Shown here: piece by piece, positions 1-10,382 of the stretch
Position numbering within the stretch: position 1 is the stretch's first letter
Layout of the letters: the number at the start of each line of letters is the position of its first letter
Source of the DNA: Megascapheus bottae
Taxonomy: Eukaryota; Chordata; Mammalia; Rodentia; Geomyidae
Assembly (NCBI GenBank): GCA_024803745.1
Contig: JANJXV010000020.1
Coordinates: 20,686,777-20,750,776, forward strand
DNA length: 64,000 nt
Reading direction: 5' to 3'
The notes under the pieces: generated by a model
Database searches by the model: none
The model's input: the letters and a program-made list of their open reading frames with translations, nothing else
Told to the model about the DNA's origin: nothing
Position numbers and translations under genes: made by a program

Positions 1-346
1 AAAAACGACATCCCACCGCCACATTATAACTGGATCAATAGAGACCAAAGAAAGGATCCTAAAAGCAGCCAGGGAGAAGAGAACAATCGCCTATAAAGGC
101 AAACCAATCAGAATAACCCCAGATTTCTCAGCAGAGACCATGCAAACAAGAAGAGATTGGAAGGATATATGCCATGCCCTGAAGGCAAATAACTACCAAC
201 CAAAATTACTGTACCCAGCTAAGCTCTCATTCATAACTGAAGGAACAATAAAAACATTCCATTCCAGGGAAAAGCTGTAACATTATGTAGCAACAAAACC
301 AACATTACAGAAAATTCTCAAAGATGTTCTACACATAGAAAACTAA
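1..346 (+). pseudogene. L1 ORF1p C-terminal domain remnant
   Basis: L1 ORF1 encodes the trimeric RNA-binding chaperone of the L1 RNP. The frame here carries the family's C-terminal signature: ILKAAREK, then KPIRITPDFSAET, then YPAKLSFITEG. An in-frame stop at 278-280 interrupts it; reading on in the same frame gives 21 more family-like codons to a natural stop at 344-346. The N-terminal coiled coil and RRM lie outside the window. It is a dead fragment. Confidence 0.9.
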
Positions 347-444
347 CACAAATGAAATACAGAGAAAGAAATGGCACCTAAACATCATACCATCTAATAC
401 CACAAGAACTGTCAAGAAACAGGCCCTAATGAAAGCTTGTAAAA

Positions 445-1856
445 ATGACAGGAACTAATAAATATTTCTCAATCCTGATCTCAATATCAATGGACTTAAC
501 TCTCCAATTAAACGGCATAGAGTGTCTAGTAGGATCAAAAAGCAAGTTCCATTGTTCTGCTGTCTTCAAGAGACACATCTTGCCCCAAAACAAATTGGCA
601 TCAAATTGGAAATGAACACACAACTCCACCAACGAAAATCCTGTAACTCATGGAGACTAAACAACACATTGTTGAATCACCAATGGGTCATCGAAGAGAT
701 CAGAACAGAAATCCAACAATTTATGAAATTTAACAAAAAGGAGCATACAAAATATCAGCTCCTTTGGGACATGGCAAAGGCAGTACTCAGAGGAAAATTT
801 ATAGCTCTGAGTGCCTACAATAACAAATTGGAAAAATCGCAAATCAACAAGTTAATGTGTCACCTTAAGCTCCTGGAAAAAGAGCAACAAACCAAGCCTA
901 ATCCCACTAGAAGGAAGCAAATTATTAAAAATCAAAGCAGAATTAAATGAATTGGAATCCAAAAAAAACTATAGAAATAATCAACAAAACAAGGAGTTGG
1001 TTCTTTGAAAGAATTAACAAAATTGACAAACCCTTAGCAAATCTTACCCAAAAAAGAAGGGAGCATACCGAAATAAACAAAATCACAGTCGAAAATGGTA
1101 ATATCACGACAGAAACTACCAAGATCCAGAGTATCATGAGGGAATACTTCTCAAACCTTATGCCAACAAATTTGAGAATCTAGAAGAAATGGACCAATTC
1201 CTAGCCAATATTAACATACCCACACTGAACCAAGAAGATGGCCAAAGACTTAAAGAGAGTCTTCTCTGAAGAAGAAACAAAAATGGCCTATAGACACATG
1301 AAGAAATGCTTGACATCTCTGGTCATAAAAGAAATGCAAATCAAAACAACTCTAAGATTCCACCTCACTCCAGTTAGAATGGCCAGGATCAAGAAAACTA
1401 ATAACAACAAATGCTGGGAGGGGATGTGGCCAGGAAGGATCACTACTACACTGTTGGTGGGAGTGCAAACTTGTTCAACCACTATGGAAAGCAGTATGGT
1501 AGTTCCTCAAAAGACTAAACATAGAGCTCCCCTATGACCCAGCAATTCCACTACTTGGCATTTACCCAATCATCCAGAAACAAAGACATACTAAATCCAC
1601 CAGCACAACGATGTTCATTGCAGCACTATTTACCATAGCAAAGATATGAATCCAACCTAGATGTCCCTCAGTTGATGAATGGATCAACAAGATGTAGTAT
1701 TTTTTCACAATGGAATTCTATGCTGCTGTCTGGAAGAATGACATCGCCCCATTTGTTAGGAAATGGAAAGACTTTGAAAAGATCATATTAAGTGAAGTAA
1801 GCCAGACTCAAAGGAACTTAGGCTCAATGGTTTCCCTCATTTGTCATAATCAGTAG
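445..1856 (+). pseudogene. L1 ORF2p remnant with two internal deletions
   Basis: ORF2 encodes the endonuclease/reverse transcriptase. The ATG at 445 opens the usual MTG start. After a frameshift the endonuclease motif QETHL lies at 567-581. The frame then jumps to the linker after the endonuclease (KLNN-like at about 655-670, FKAVxRGKFIAL-like at 770-810, RSWFFERINKIDKPLA at 990-1035). At about 1235 it jumps again to the C-terminal domain (WAKDL, then [18 protein letters not shown]), losing the whole reverse transcriptase core. The last codons are VSLICHNQ with a stop at 1854-1856. Further frameshifts occur within 1400-1500. Confidence 0.9.
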
Positions 1857-2268
1857 AAACCTTGGGCTCTCCTAGCAGAAATTTACAATAGAGCAAAACC
1901 TTGATACAAAAGGCCATATAGTAGGATGCTAAATGAAAGGATCTCTAGGCTATAGAAACATAAACCATATAATGAATGATTGTTGTCCTTAAGGTACTAT
2001 GTTATCTCTCATCTCTTTTGCTGTCCCTTGGTTATCTCATATTGTTACAGTATCTCACCTTGTTACCGATGTATCAGATATATTTGTATTTGGTTATTTG
2101 AAATTGGATAGGGAGGGGAGAAAATAAGATGAGGGGTGGGGCTGGGGAGGAGGGAAATGGGGACCAAGACAGGTGGAAGGGTATCAATGTATGTGAATTA
2201 ATGCACCTTCTGTCTGGCATATATCATGTAACCTTTCTATTAATTACAATAAAAATATATGAAAAAAT

Positions 2269-3714
2269 GCAGACTTTGGTCCATAGAATAAATCTAACCT
2301 GTGATCTGTGGGGTTAAATAACAATGTCTCATTGTAATGTGACTTTGCTTACTTGTTTGTGTACTGCCAATGGATGTTTTGTGCTCCAATGGAAGAATCC
2401 AATAATTGTGTTAGAGAAAATATGGATCACTAGGCATAAAATATTACAAGACTCCAGAAAAAATGTGACTATTTTCACAAGCAGGACATATAACACGAAA
2501 CACAGGGTGGTGACACAAAGCAGCCCCCAGCCAGCTGCTGATGAACTGAGCTTGCCTATCATCAATCCCAGAAGCAGCAGCAATCTTCCTTCCAGAGTCA
2601 ATGCCCTCTGTTCTATTTTCACCCTTGATCTGCCGTGCTCTGTACTGTGGTATCTCATGTTGTCCCTGTAGTCTCTCCTTAGCTGGCTTCCAGCTGAAGC
2701 TGGATAATGAAAAATACCAGGTGGAGATTGGAAAGAGAGAAGACTGTGCATTTCTTTACCTCTTTGGTGCTGGTGGAACAATGACTTTCCTTCTTCCACA
2801 ATTCCCTGACTCCCAGGGTTGTACTTTCTGCTGATATCATTTATTCATTGATCCCCACCCCCCGTAAGTTTAAGAAAATACTGGCTTCTCACCAGTTTAG
2901 GAGAATACTAGTTACTAATCCTAGAATTGTTTGTAAACAGCATCCCTCCTCGCTGAAAGAATTCTTAGTCCCCACATCACTCAATTAACTATTTCCCAGT
3001 ATTAAATTCCTTTTGCTGTAAATAATCGAAGTGATTTTTATTTCTCTAAGGCTCAGTGGTTTCCCAGATGAAATGCAGCCAAGCCATTCTGCTACTGCAG
3101 TGGAGCGGCTTTAGATGGAGCTCACTTACTAGGTCTAGTGAGCAACAACAGGGTTTGGTTTGGGGTGCGGGCATTTAAGCCACATCTTAACCATTCTCAT
3201 AAGCCCTTCTGGGGTAATGAAATTCTTGCATGAAGAAGCAAGAGCTTGGTACCCATGAGAAGCAGGCAATTCACTGGTTAATATGGTTGCAGTTATGCCC
3301 AGAACACTGAAGGCTGGGACTTTCAAGCTTTAAATCAACACTCCATTCTGAACCATTGCTATTGGTTTGTCTTTATGTGCCGTGTCACTCAATATTCTTT
3401 ACCTAAAACAATTGATTTACTATTTCCTCTATGGAGAACAAAAGAAGAAATGGAAAGATTTCAGTCAGATGGTATTTTCCATGATTGTTGCTAAACATAC
3501 ACATAAACATTCCAACTTAAATACCCATTTCCTGTTCTATTCTGGTAAGGAGTCTTTAAACACATAGTCTGATAGGAAAAGTCAGCCCTAGTTAAATGCC
3601 ATCAATAGCTAATGCAGTTTAGACAGCTTAATTATGTACTTGTCTGAACACTTGTCACACTTCTGATGACTTCAAAGCAACGTAGTTGTCTCGGGCACTA
3701 AAATCTGCAAAGTG
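2269..3714. other. No gene found; unassigned sequence
   Basis: After the L1 tail the sequence is of mixed composition. A relatively GC-rich stretch (about 2500-2830) has overlapping open frames on both strands (2324-2671 plus, 2329-2799 minus), but neither has a recognisable domain, a coding-type pattern or splice context. It may be an old repeat that I cannot name. From 2860 to 3714 I see no repeat, RNA gene or motif. Confidence 0.5.
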
Positions 3715-3810
3715 TTTTATAATCATTTTTATTAGTGAGTCTTCACATTAGTTCACTCTATTAGATATGAAGAGGTTAAGTAATTTGACCAAGACTAACT
3801 TAAACTGACA
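3715..3810 (-). repeat. MIR-like SINE fragment
   Basis: The stretch ending gaagaggttaagtaatttga followed by ccaagactaac resembles the reverse complement of the conserved MIR core (gaggttaagtaacttgcccaa). The flanks are too diverged to delimit. MIRs are tRNA-derived SINEs that predate the mammalian radiation. Confidence 0.5.
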
Positions 3811-5156
3811 AGAAAAAAATTGAGGGTGAAAATAAACGATTCAAGTGAGATTAAAAACAAATCTTTTGTTTGGGGAGAAGGGTAAAGAAAGAGTGGGAGG
3901 AGTTTGAATTATTTAAGGAATAATTTGTTAATAACCTAAATTCATAAAGATGAGATTAAAATGTTTTGTCTCTAAATCTGTGCTAGAGTATTTAAAATAC
4001 TTCTTATGCCACAATTTCTTCTTGAAATGATGAACCCTTTTGGATGGTATTTAAAGAAATCTGTCAATTTGTGGTCATTTTCTGGAAATGTTGCATATTT
4101 ATATCGCCACCTAGTGGACTTATTTGTAATAAGGACAGACATGGCTTAAAGTAGCAAAAGTGAAATAAAATCCTTTTCTTAGGATGCCTGACCTCTAACC
4201 TTGAATCTGAACACGTGTTCTGAGAACCAACTCCCAGACAAGGAAGTTCAGAATCATGTTAAAAACAGGCATGTTTTACCTCCTCAGGGAGAAATAGATA
4301 AATGGGAATCCCAGTGGCCAGGAAAACATGAACATATGTTAAAGTCATTACTGGCTGTGTTACTTCTGTTCAGCAGCAAGGTATAATGACACAATGGATT
4401 TGTGCTTTTTTTCTCATTATGAAATGTTAACAAGGAGAGTAATTATGACAGAGAAGATAGGAATGGTTGTGTTCTGTAAGTTAGAAGTATCAATCCCAAA
4501 TGCACCTCTTCCACTAGAAACAATATATTTTATAGAAAACAGATTTGTTCATTCCCTGATGGCACCTAGCCATAATGTCATTAGAAATTAACTGGGATTC
4601 TTGCTTTGTTAACTGAGTCACGTTGTATAACACCAAGGTTCAGGGAAGTGCTGCCTTCACTGTAAAAATGACTTGTGTGGTCTGTTTTCATGTTAAGACA
4701 ATTTTTCAGGGTCATTTCTGTAGGATATAGCTTTGAAATCTAATATTCCTTCTATATCCAACGTACTAAGAGTTCATGCCTTTGCCTTTAGAGACCATAG
4801 TATTCTTGTAACTGACAAGCATTTTGAAAAGGAATAAATCTTCTGTTGAATCAGCCTCTCTCTATTCAGGAAAGATTTGTGCTAAGAATACAACATACCT
4901 TTTAAACTGAGAGCAAATAAAGGATTTAAGGTCTCAATATCTAACTGATGATTGCTGAACTCTTCTAATTATCAAAGAATTTCTCTTAAAAATAAAGAGG
5001 ATTTGGATATTAACACATTAATTTTGCTGTATTACATTAGTACTTTATATGATTTTTTTCTTACTCCTTTTTGCAAATATTAATCTGTTAAGTTTGTTAA
5101 GAAGTCCATCTAAGAAATATCTAATGATTCCATGTTTTATAAAACATAAATTGAGA
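3811..5156. other. AT-rich sequence without a gene
   Basis: No exon-like frame and no recognisable repeat apart from the CTCF-like site reported at 4104-4117. Short open frames at 4201-4386 and 4394-4591 have no family resemblance and are within chance length. Confidence 0.5.
4104..4117 (-). promoter_or_regulatory. CTCF-like core motif
   Basis: The minus strand reads CCACTAGGTGGCGA, which fits 13 of 14 positions of the CTCF core CCASYAGRKGGCRS. It stands in AT-rich surroundings with no obvious young repeat. Binding is inferred from the motif only; methylation at the CpG could modulate it. Confidence 0.4.
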
Positions 5157-5358
5157 GCCAGGAGTTTGGCTTAGTGGTAGAGTGCTTGCCTAGCATGCAC
5201 AAAGACCAGCGTTTGATTCCTCTCTACCACATACATAGAAAAAAGCTGCAAGTGTTGTTGTGGCTCAAGTGGTAGAGATATAGACTTGAGAAAGCCCAAG
5301 GATAGTGCTCAGGCCCTGAGTTCAAGTCTCAGGACTGGTAATAAAATAAAATAAAATG
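5157..5358 (+). mobile_element. Dimeric tRNA(ID)-type SINE
   Basis: The left half is ID/tRNA-like, with an A box around tagtggtagagtgc and a B-box region near gtttgattcc. It is joined by cacatacatagaaaaaagc to a right half, gtggctcaagtggtagag through gagttcaag, and ends in a short (ATAAA)n tail. About ten copies with the same architecture occur in the window on both strands. It is a non-autonomous pol III element mobilised by L1, and is moderately diverged. Confidence 0.85.
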
Positions 5359-6339
5359 AACTGAAAAGCACTCCAGAAATCAGGAAAAATGTTATACTGA
5401 GTATTTTTTTCTATTTCATTAGTATAAAATAAATACCAAAAAGAACATTCATTTTTATTTGGGGCATCTGAGTAATGAACAGCCTATTTGAAAACCCTAA
5501 AGATCAGAGTAATCCCATCATTATAAACATTGATAAAGATAGTAATGGATTTAGTCTTTAGAAAGACATCCTTGTCATGATAAAATGTTTAGTATTCTTT
5601 GGAAATATGCCTCCAAAACAATCTCTATTCTTTCCCCAGTTTTTTCCCCTTCTCCTTTCTCTCCTTTCCCTCCCCCCTCTTCCCTCCTCTTTGCTGCCTT
5701 CTCTTCTTATCCTTTCTCTTTTCTTTTCTCCCATCCCTCTCTCCAATTTCCTCTCATTATCACTCTTGCTTCTTCTTTCTCCAATAGATGTGAGATATTA
5801 ACATCTAATTTGAATCTGTAAAACATTATAGATGTCTGTGTGTCTATGTATAAATTCAGTGTACAAGGTATTGCTCATATTCCACAAACATGCCCTTCTT
5901 CCCTTTAGCTCAGTTTCTGGTGATGCTGTTGGGAATTCTGTTAAACTGCCCTCATGGTGTGGTTATCTCTTTCACTCTTTTGAACTTCACTTATAACATG
6001 AATTTTAATTTTAAAGAAAATTGCAGATGTAAATAATTTAGAGTAACAGAAAATTTGAAATCTTTAAAAAGCAAAACAAGACAAAAAATAGCCTGACTGT
6101 CTCTAATTCCTCGCTCCTATCATCCTAGTCCTTAATAATTTCTTGTAGATGATTATTTTAGCAACTATGTCTATGTTTCTACTTAAAACTAGTTGAAGTA
6201 CTGTCATGGAAAGGGGGAATCTAGTCTATCTTCTCTCCTAATCCCCCAAAGTTAACTTCCCATTCCAGTCTATGTTCATTGTCTCTCCAATTGTGATTTT
6301 GGATAGGTAATTGTCCAAATTTACCTCATCTCTGTTAGT
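5359..6339. other. AT-rich sequence with no gene
   Basis: Apart from the pyrimidine tract at 5637-5785 I see nothing recognisable. Confidence 0.5.
5637..5785 (+). repeat. Polypyrimidine (C/T-rich) low-complexity tract
   Basis: About 150 bases made almost wholly of C and T with irregular TTTC/TCCC motifs. The open frames across it on both strands (Leu/Phe/Pro/Ser-rich on plus, Arg/Glu/Gly-rich on minus) are by-products of composition. Confidence 0.85.
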
Positions 6340-6379
6340 TTATAGCCTTAATCAGTGCCAAGGAATGTGGCAAGATCTG

Positions 6380-6710
6380 CATTATGCCCAAACTTATGCC
6401 TTAAGTTGATTCTCACTGTAATGGCGGTGCAAGGTGGTGAACTCATGAATGGACTAATGAATTTCTTGCAAGACTGGATTAGTCACCATTAGGTTGAGTT
6501 CTTAGAAAGAGAAGCCAGCCCTCAAGAGCTGGTCCCTTCTGCGTGGGCCCCTGTACTCCTCTCCTCTGTTAAGTTTGACTCAGCCCAAGATCCTCACCGG
6601 AAGTCATCAGTGGAAGACACTGTGATGCCCCAGACATTGTCTTGGGCGTCCTAATCACCAGATGTGGAAGCTAAATTAACCTCTATTCTGCCAAAACTTC
6701 TCCAGTGTCT
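6380..6710 (+). mobile_element. ERVL-MaLR-type LTR remnant (tentative)
   Basis: The run ctcatgaatggactaatgaa, then ttcttgcaagactgg, then gagttcttagaaagagaagcc follows the order of blocks in MST/MLT1-type solo LTRs (atgaatggattaatgc, ttcttgc, gagttcttataaaag). No internal retroviral genes accompany it. The ends are approximate; the family is assigned from remembered consensus. Confidence 0.5.
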
Positions 6711-6849
6711 AGTGCAGTAGAAAGGAAGAGAGCATGAGAAGTTTTTTCCTTTCCCTTTCCCCTTCCGCCAGAGACAGATTAGTGATATTTAAGACTTTTA
6801 TTAGCTTAGTTTCCTATGGTAAAAAAATAGGCTGCCCCATATTTTATTG

Positions 6850-7030
6850 CCTATATATTCTTTGAAACTCTCCAATGGCACTGTGTATCCTCTAACTGAA
6901 CTTCCTGAAGAATTCTTTTCTAGAACCTTCTGATCTGCTACAGCCTACCCTGGTGGCCTTCAGTGACTCCCGCTCCAGATTGTACTTACCCTCATGTTTT
7001 CCTGCCCCAGCTCTCTCTGACATTTCTCAT
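6850..7030. repeat. Possible L2-like ancient repeat
   Basis: The segment around cagcctaccctggtggcctt and the following tgactcccgctcc vaguely resembles the mammalian L2 region near ccagcctacctctccagcc. Divergence is high and the strand is undecided. Confidence 0.25.
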
Positions 7031-8525
7031 ACTTTCAATAACGCTGGCACCTGAATTTATTGGATAACTCACATATTTGTAGAGTATATACTGAGAAAAA
7101 AAAGAAGGTAAATGTTTCAGACATTGTTCAATCCCTTCATCGTACAATTTGATTCCATTAACATGTGCCTATATTATATTTCTAATCTAGAAAGGCTTTT
7201 AATATTTAAAGCATTCTTCTATTGCCTTCCAGCACCAATCACTGCTAAAAGCTCCCCATATGTGATTATTATTTATAGTCACATATGTAAACTTGCAGGA
7301 AACTCTCCTAGTCTCAAATTATTGGGAAAAAAATATGACAACAGGTCCTATTACAAGCCTGTCATAATGTATACTATTTTTCCAATCTAGAAACGTTTCT
7401 TACTCTCGTCTATGAAAATTTCCTTAAACTATTTCTTGATTATATCCTATAAAATGTAGAAGAATAGGGGAAGGAGTATGTCGGGAAGGGATGAGTGAGA
7501 ATGTTGAGAGTGGTGACACTGGTTAAGATATACTACATTCATAAACCACTTTGAACTGGAAACTTCTTTGTATAACTACTTAAAGAAGATAACATATATT
7601 AACCTTTCATGTTAGACATCTTGAATTGATACTCTGATTTCCTAATTTCCCCATCTCTTTTTTTTCTGTTTTCTTATCCTGTGACTTTTTCCTTTTGTTC
7701 TGTTTCCAGGTGATTATTTTCAACTTTATATCCCCCCTTTTTTAATGTTCTCATAATATATATTTATATGCTTCCTTACTTTATAAGCAAATCGTTCCTT
7801 ATCACTCTAAGAATATTAGTAACATGTTTTTTAAAAAATGTTTTCTTCATTTTATATACTGCCATTCTTTCTGTTTCTTTTTCTCCAAATATTATTAAAG
7901 TTTCCAAGATTAGGACACTAAGAATTAAAGAGAAAGTCGTGAATGGGCTTGTGGGTGTTTCTGTTGCTATGGAAAGCTTTGGCTGAGATTTTCACTTCTG
8001 CTGAGACTTTCATCTAAGGAAGGTTGATGTCAAAAACCTGACTGGCCACCTAAGATTTTAGTCTTTTGACTAAAGGGCCTGTTGTTTGGGATTTAAGGGT
8101 GAAAGGAGGGTGGTGGAATATCATATATATATACATATATACACATTTATTATATTTACCATTCATTTAGTGCCCAGTTCTCTTTCTCATACATTTTCTT
8201 TCATGTCTACCTATATTTTCCCTAACAAAGGACCAAGTGTCCTACTTCTTCTTCCAGAGAATATACCTTCAGTCTTGTGCTAGCAGTAAGGAGACAGTAG
8301 TACCCTTCTCTGTGAAACAGAGTAGAATGAACTAGTTGGGTTCTTGCACCATTCCCTCATTTTTTTCCTTTTCAGAATTGCTGATCACTGATATTTCCAG
8401 TCAGGGATGCAGCTAATGTGCCACCTTGAATCCAATTTCATCTGTGACAGACTCAACCAGCACCATAGTACAGATCTGCTGCCATACTGTTGCTGAGGCT
8501 GGTCAAAAAACTAAAAAAAAAAACA
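7031..8525. other. AT-rich sequence without a gene
   Basis: I see no repeat family or coding exon. There is a short TA/CA simple stretch at about 8118-8152 and a poly(A) run at 8513-8523. Confidence 0.5.
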
Positions 8526-8563
8526 ACAGGACTATGTTGCATCTATTTTTCTGGCTTGAAACA
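8526..8563 (+). repeat. Left copy of long target-site duplication
   Basis: Direct repeat of 8939-8976 flanking the L1 tail. Thirty-four of 38 positions agree. L1 target-site duplications are usually 7-20 bp, so this is long. Confidence 0.8.
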
Positions 8564-8938
8564 ACAGGGTAAAACCTAGATACATAAGACCATATAGGAT
8601 GAGGCTAAACAAAAAGACCTTCAAGATACAGAAAGAAGAACCATATAAGGAATGACTGTTGTTCTTAATGTACTATGTTATTTCTCATCTCTTTTGTTGT
8701 CCTTTGGTTATCCCATATTGTTACTGTATCTTACCTTGTTATCTGATGTATTGTACATATGTTTATTTGTTTATTTGAAATAGGATAGGGAAGGGGGAAA
8801 ATGAGATGAGGGGAGGGGTTGGGAGAGGGAAATGGTGACAAAAGCATGAGAAGGGGTAGCTATGATTGTTAAGTAATGCAATTTCTATCTGTCAAATATA
8901 ATGTAACCTTTCTATTAATTACAATAAAAAGAAGAAAA
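8564..8938 (+). mobile_element. 5'-truncated LINE-1 tail (3' UTR only)
   Basis: It matches the 3' UTR at 1880-2268 block by block (ttgttcttaatgtactatg, the G-rich segment at 8790-8830, then aacctttctattaattacaa and a short A-rich tail). No ORF2 is left. It is flanked by a 38-bp imperfect direct duplication (8526-8563 and 8939-8976, 34 of 38 identical), which marks it as a discrete insertion. Confidence 0.92.
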
Positions 8939-8976
8939 ACAGGACTGTGTGTCATCTATTTTTCTGGTTTGAAACA
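8939..8976 (+). repeat. Right copy of long target-site duplication
   Basis: Partner of 8526-8563, beginning just after the L1 poly(A) tail. Confidence 0.8.
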
Positions 8977-9159
8977 TTCATTCCTGGAGTCCCGAATCAT
9001 CATATAAAAATGTCAAGTGTCTTAATACATGTAATGGTTATGCTTGGTGGGAACTTTAGTCAGCAGTTCAAGCTAAGCCCATTCTTTGTCTGATCTGGCT
9101 TGGTCATTAGGCTATAAGTTTAAAAAGCCATTTTCAAAAGTAGATTTTTCTGTCTTCTG

Positions 9160-9470
9160 AGTTTTCAAGGCTATTATAACAAAACAACTTGTATTGGGTG
9201 GACTTATAAACAACATTGATTCATTTCTCACAGTTCTAGAGGCCAAAATGGGGCAAAGCTGTATCTTCTGGATGCTAGAGAACCATGTCCTTATTTTCTA
9301 CAGTAGCAAAGCAGACAAAAATCTCTTTGGGCCTTCTTTCATCAGTCACCAGTCATGATCATGAAAGCGCCATCCACGTGACATGACCACCTCCCCACAA
9401 CCCTAGATTCCAGATACCTTCTCTCTGATGAGTAGACTAAGTGTTGAGGTACTTTTCCATGTATACTAAG
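9160..9470. repeat. Ancient interspersed repeat (family uncertain)
   Basis: The blocks ggctattataacaaaacaac, gggtggacttataaacaaca and ttctcacagttctagaggcc are typical of a common old mammalian repeat. A second diverged relative lies at 60261-60540. I cannot fix the family name from memory. Confidence 0.5.
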
Positions 9471-10375
9471 TAACCTGTATGCTAGGTACTACAGATTCAC
9501 AAACCACTGAGAATTCTGGGTCAGTCAGGTCAATTCTGGATTTCTTTTCCCATTTGCTCAGGTTTAAGTTCTTTTCCAGTAATAAAATGATGGGTCTGAG
9601 GTCACTTTGGTATGTTCTCAAGCTTTGTGGGTATAGGGGAAATAAATTATTTTCTACTCACTTTAGAGTTGTGTCTAGAAGATACACAGAAGATCCATAT
9701 CCATAGAGTGCCATCTTTACCTAAAAACTCATAATCTTATTTACAAACATCCACAGGTGTTCAGCAATGTGCCATACAATTGAACTCCAACTAGAATAAT
9801 TGCTATGGAGTTTACTCCTTGTCTGATTTCACAGGTTTGGTGTATTTATGACCAAAGAAATGTCTCCTTGTAGGCTAAAGGTTGACTGCCAACTTTTTGC
9901 TTAGTATGACGCATAGCCAAGGCATCTTTCATTTGATCTCTGTATGGTGCTTAGAGATATTTTTGCCTTGTAGGATCAAACCCAAACAAAATCTTGAGAT
10001 ACCATCTCAATGAAAAAGAGGGGCGGTAGGTGTGTTAATATATACCTCTAGTCCTCACCACTGAGAAAAAATAAGCAAGAGGATTTTTATCCAAGGACCT
10101 TCCCAGACAAAATCTAGGAGGCTTCCTGAAAAAAAAAAAAAGCTAAAGAAAAAACACTCTACGTACTACACAACACCTGCCAAGTAGCATGCATATGGCT
10201 TGCATTGTAATTCCTTGCAAAATGGAGTCTTGGAAGCAACGTACGTGTGCCACTATTGGATTGTTTAGAAACAATATCTGGTTAGATAGCTAAGACTTCC
10301 AAAGAGTTCAGTTACTAGATTCAGCCATAAAGTTTATTAACTGCCTGCTACTTAACTATATCTCCAACAGGATAG
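9471..10375. other. Sequence without a gene
   Basis: No coding exon seen. About 10020-10100 may be a very old B1-like fragment (gggcggtaggtgtgtt, then a cctctagtcctcacc block), at low confidence. A poly(A) run lies at 10129-10141. Confidence 0.4.
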
Positions 10376-10382
10376 ATTTTTT

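Larger units (their letters stand above)
1..2268 (+). mobile_element. LINE-1 copy, internally deleted, left end outside the window
   Basis: A non-LTR retrotransposon copy reading left to right: ORF1 C-terminal domain, inter-ORF spacer, ORF2 remnant, then a 3' UTR with a G-rich polypurine stretch (about 2110-2160) and a terminal AATAAA-like A-rich tail near 2240-2268. The same 3' UTR recurs in this window at 8564-8938, 10383-10790 (minus), 28485-28886, 56629-57008 and 58790-59308 (minus), which confirms the element and its 3' end. Two blocks are missing from ORF2: most of the endonuclease (near 595-603) and everything from the reverse transcriptase to the C-terminal domain (near 1235). It cannot encode a working element. 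Confidence 0.93.

Noticed and set aside
2329..2799. 156-residue minus-strand open frame
   Set aside because: No recognisable domain, competing open frames on the other strand, and length compatible with chance in GC-richer DNA.
6380..6710. Endogenous retrovirus with coding potential
   Set aside because: Only an LTR-like remnant; no gag, pol or env-like frame nearby.
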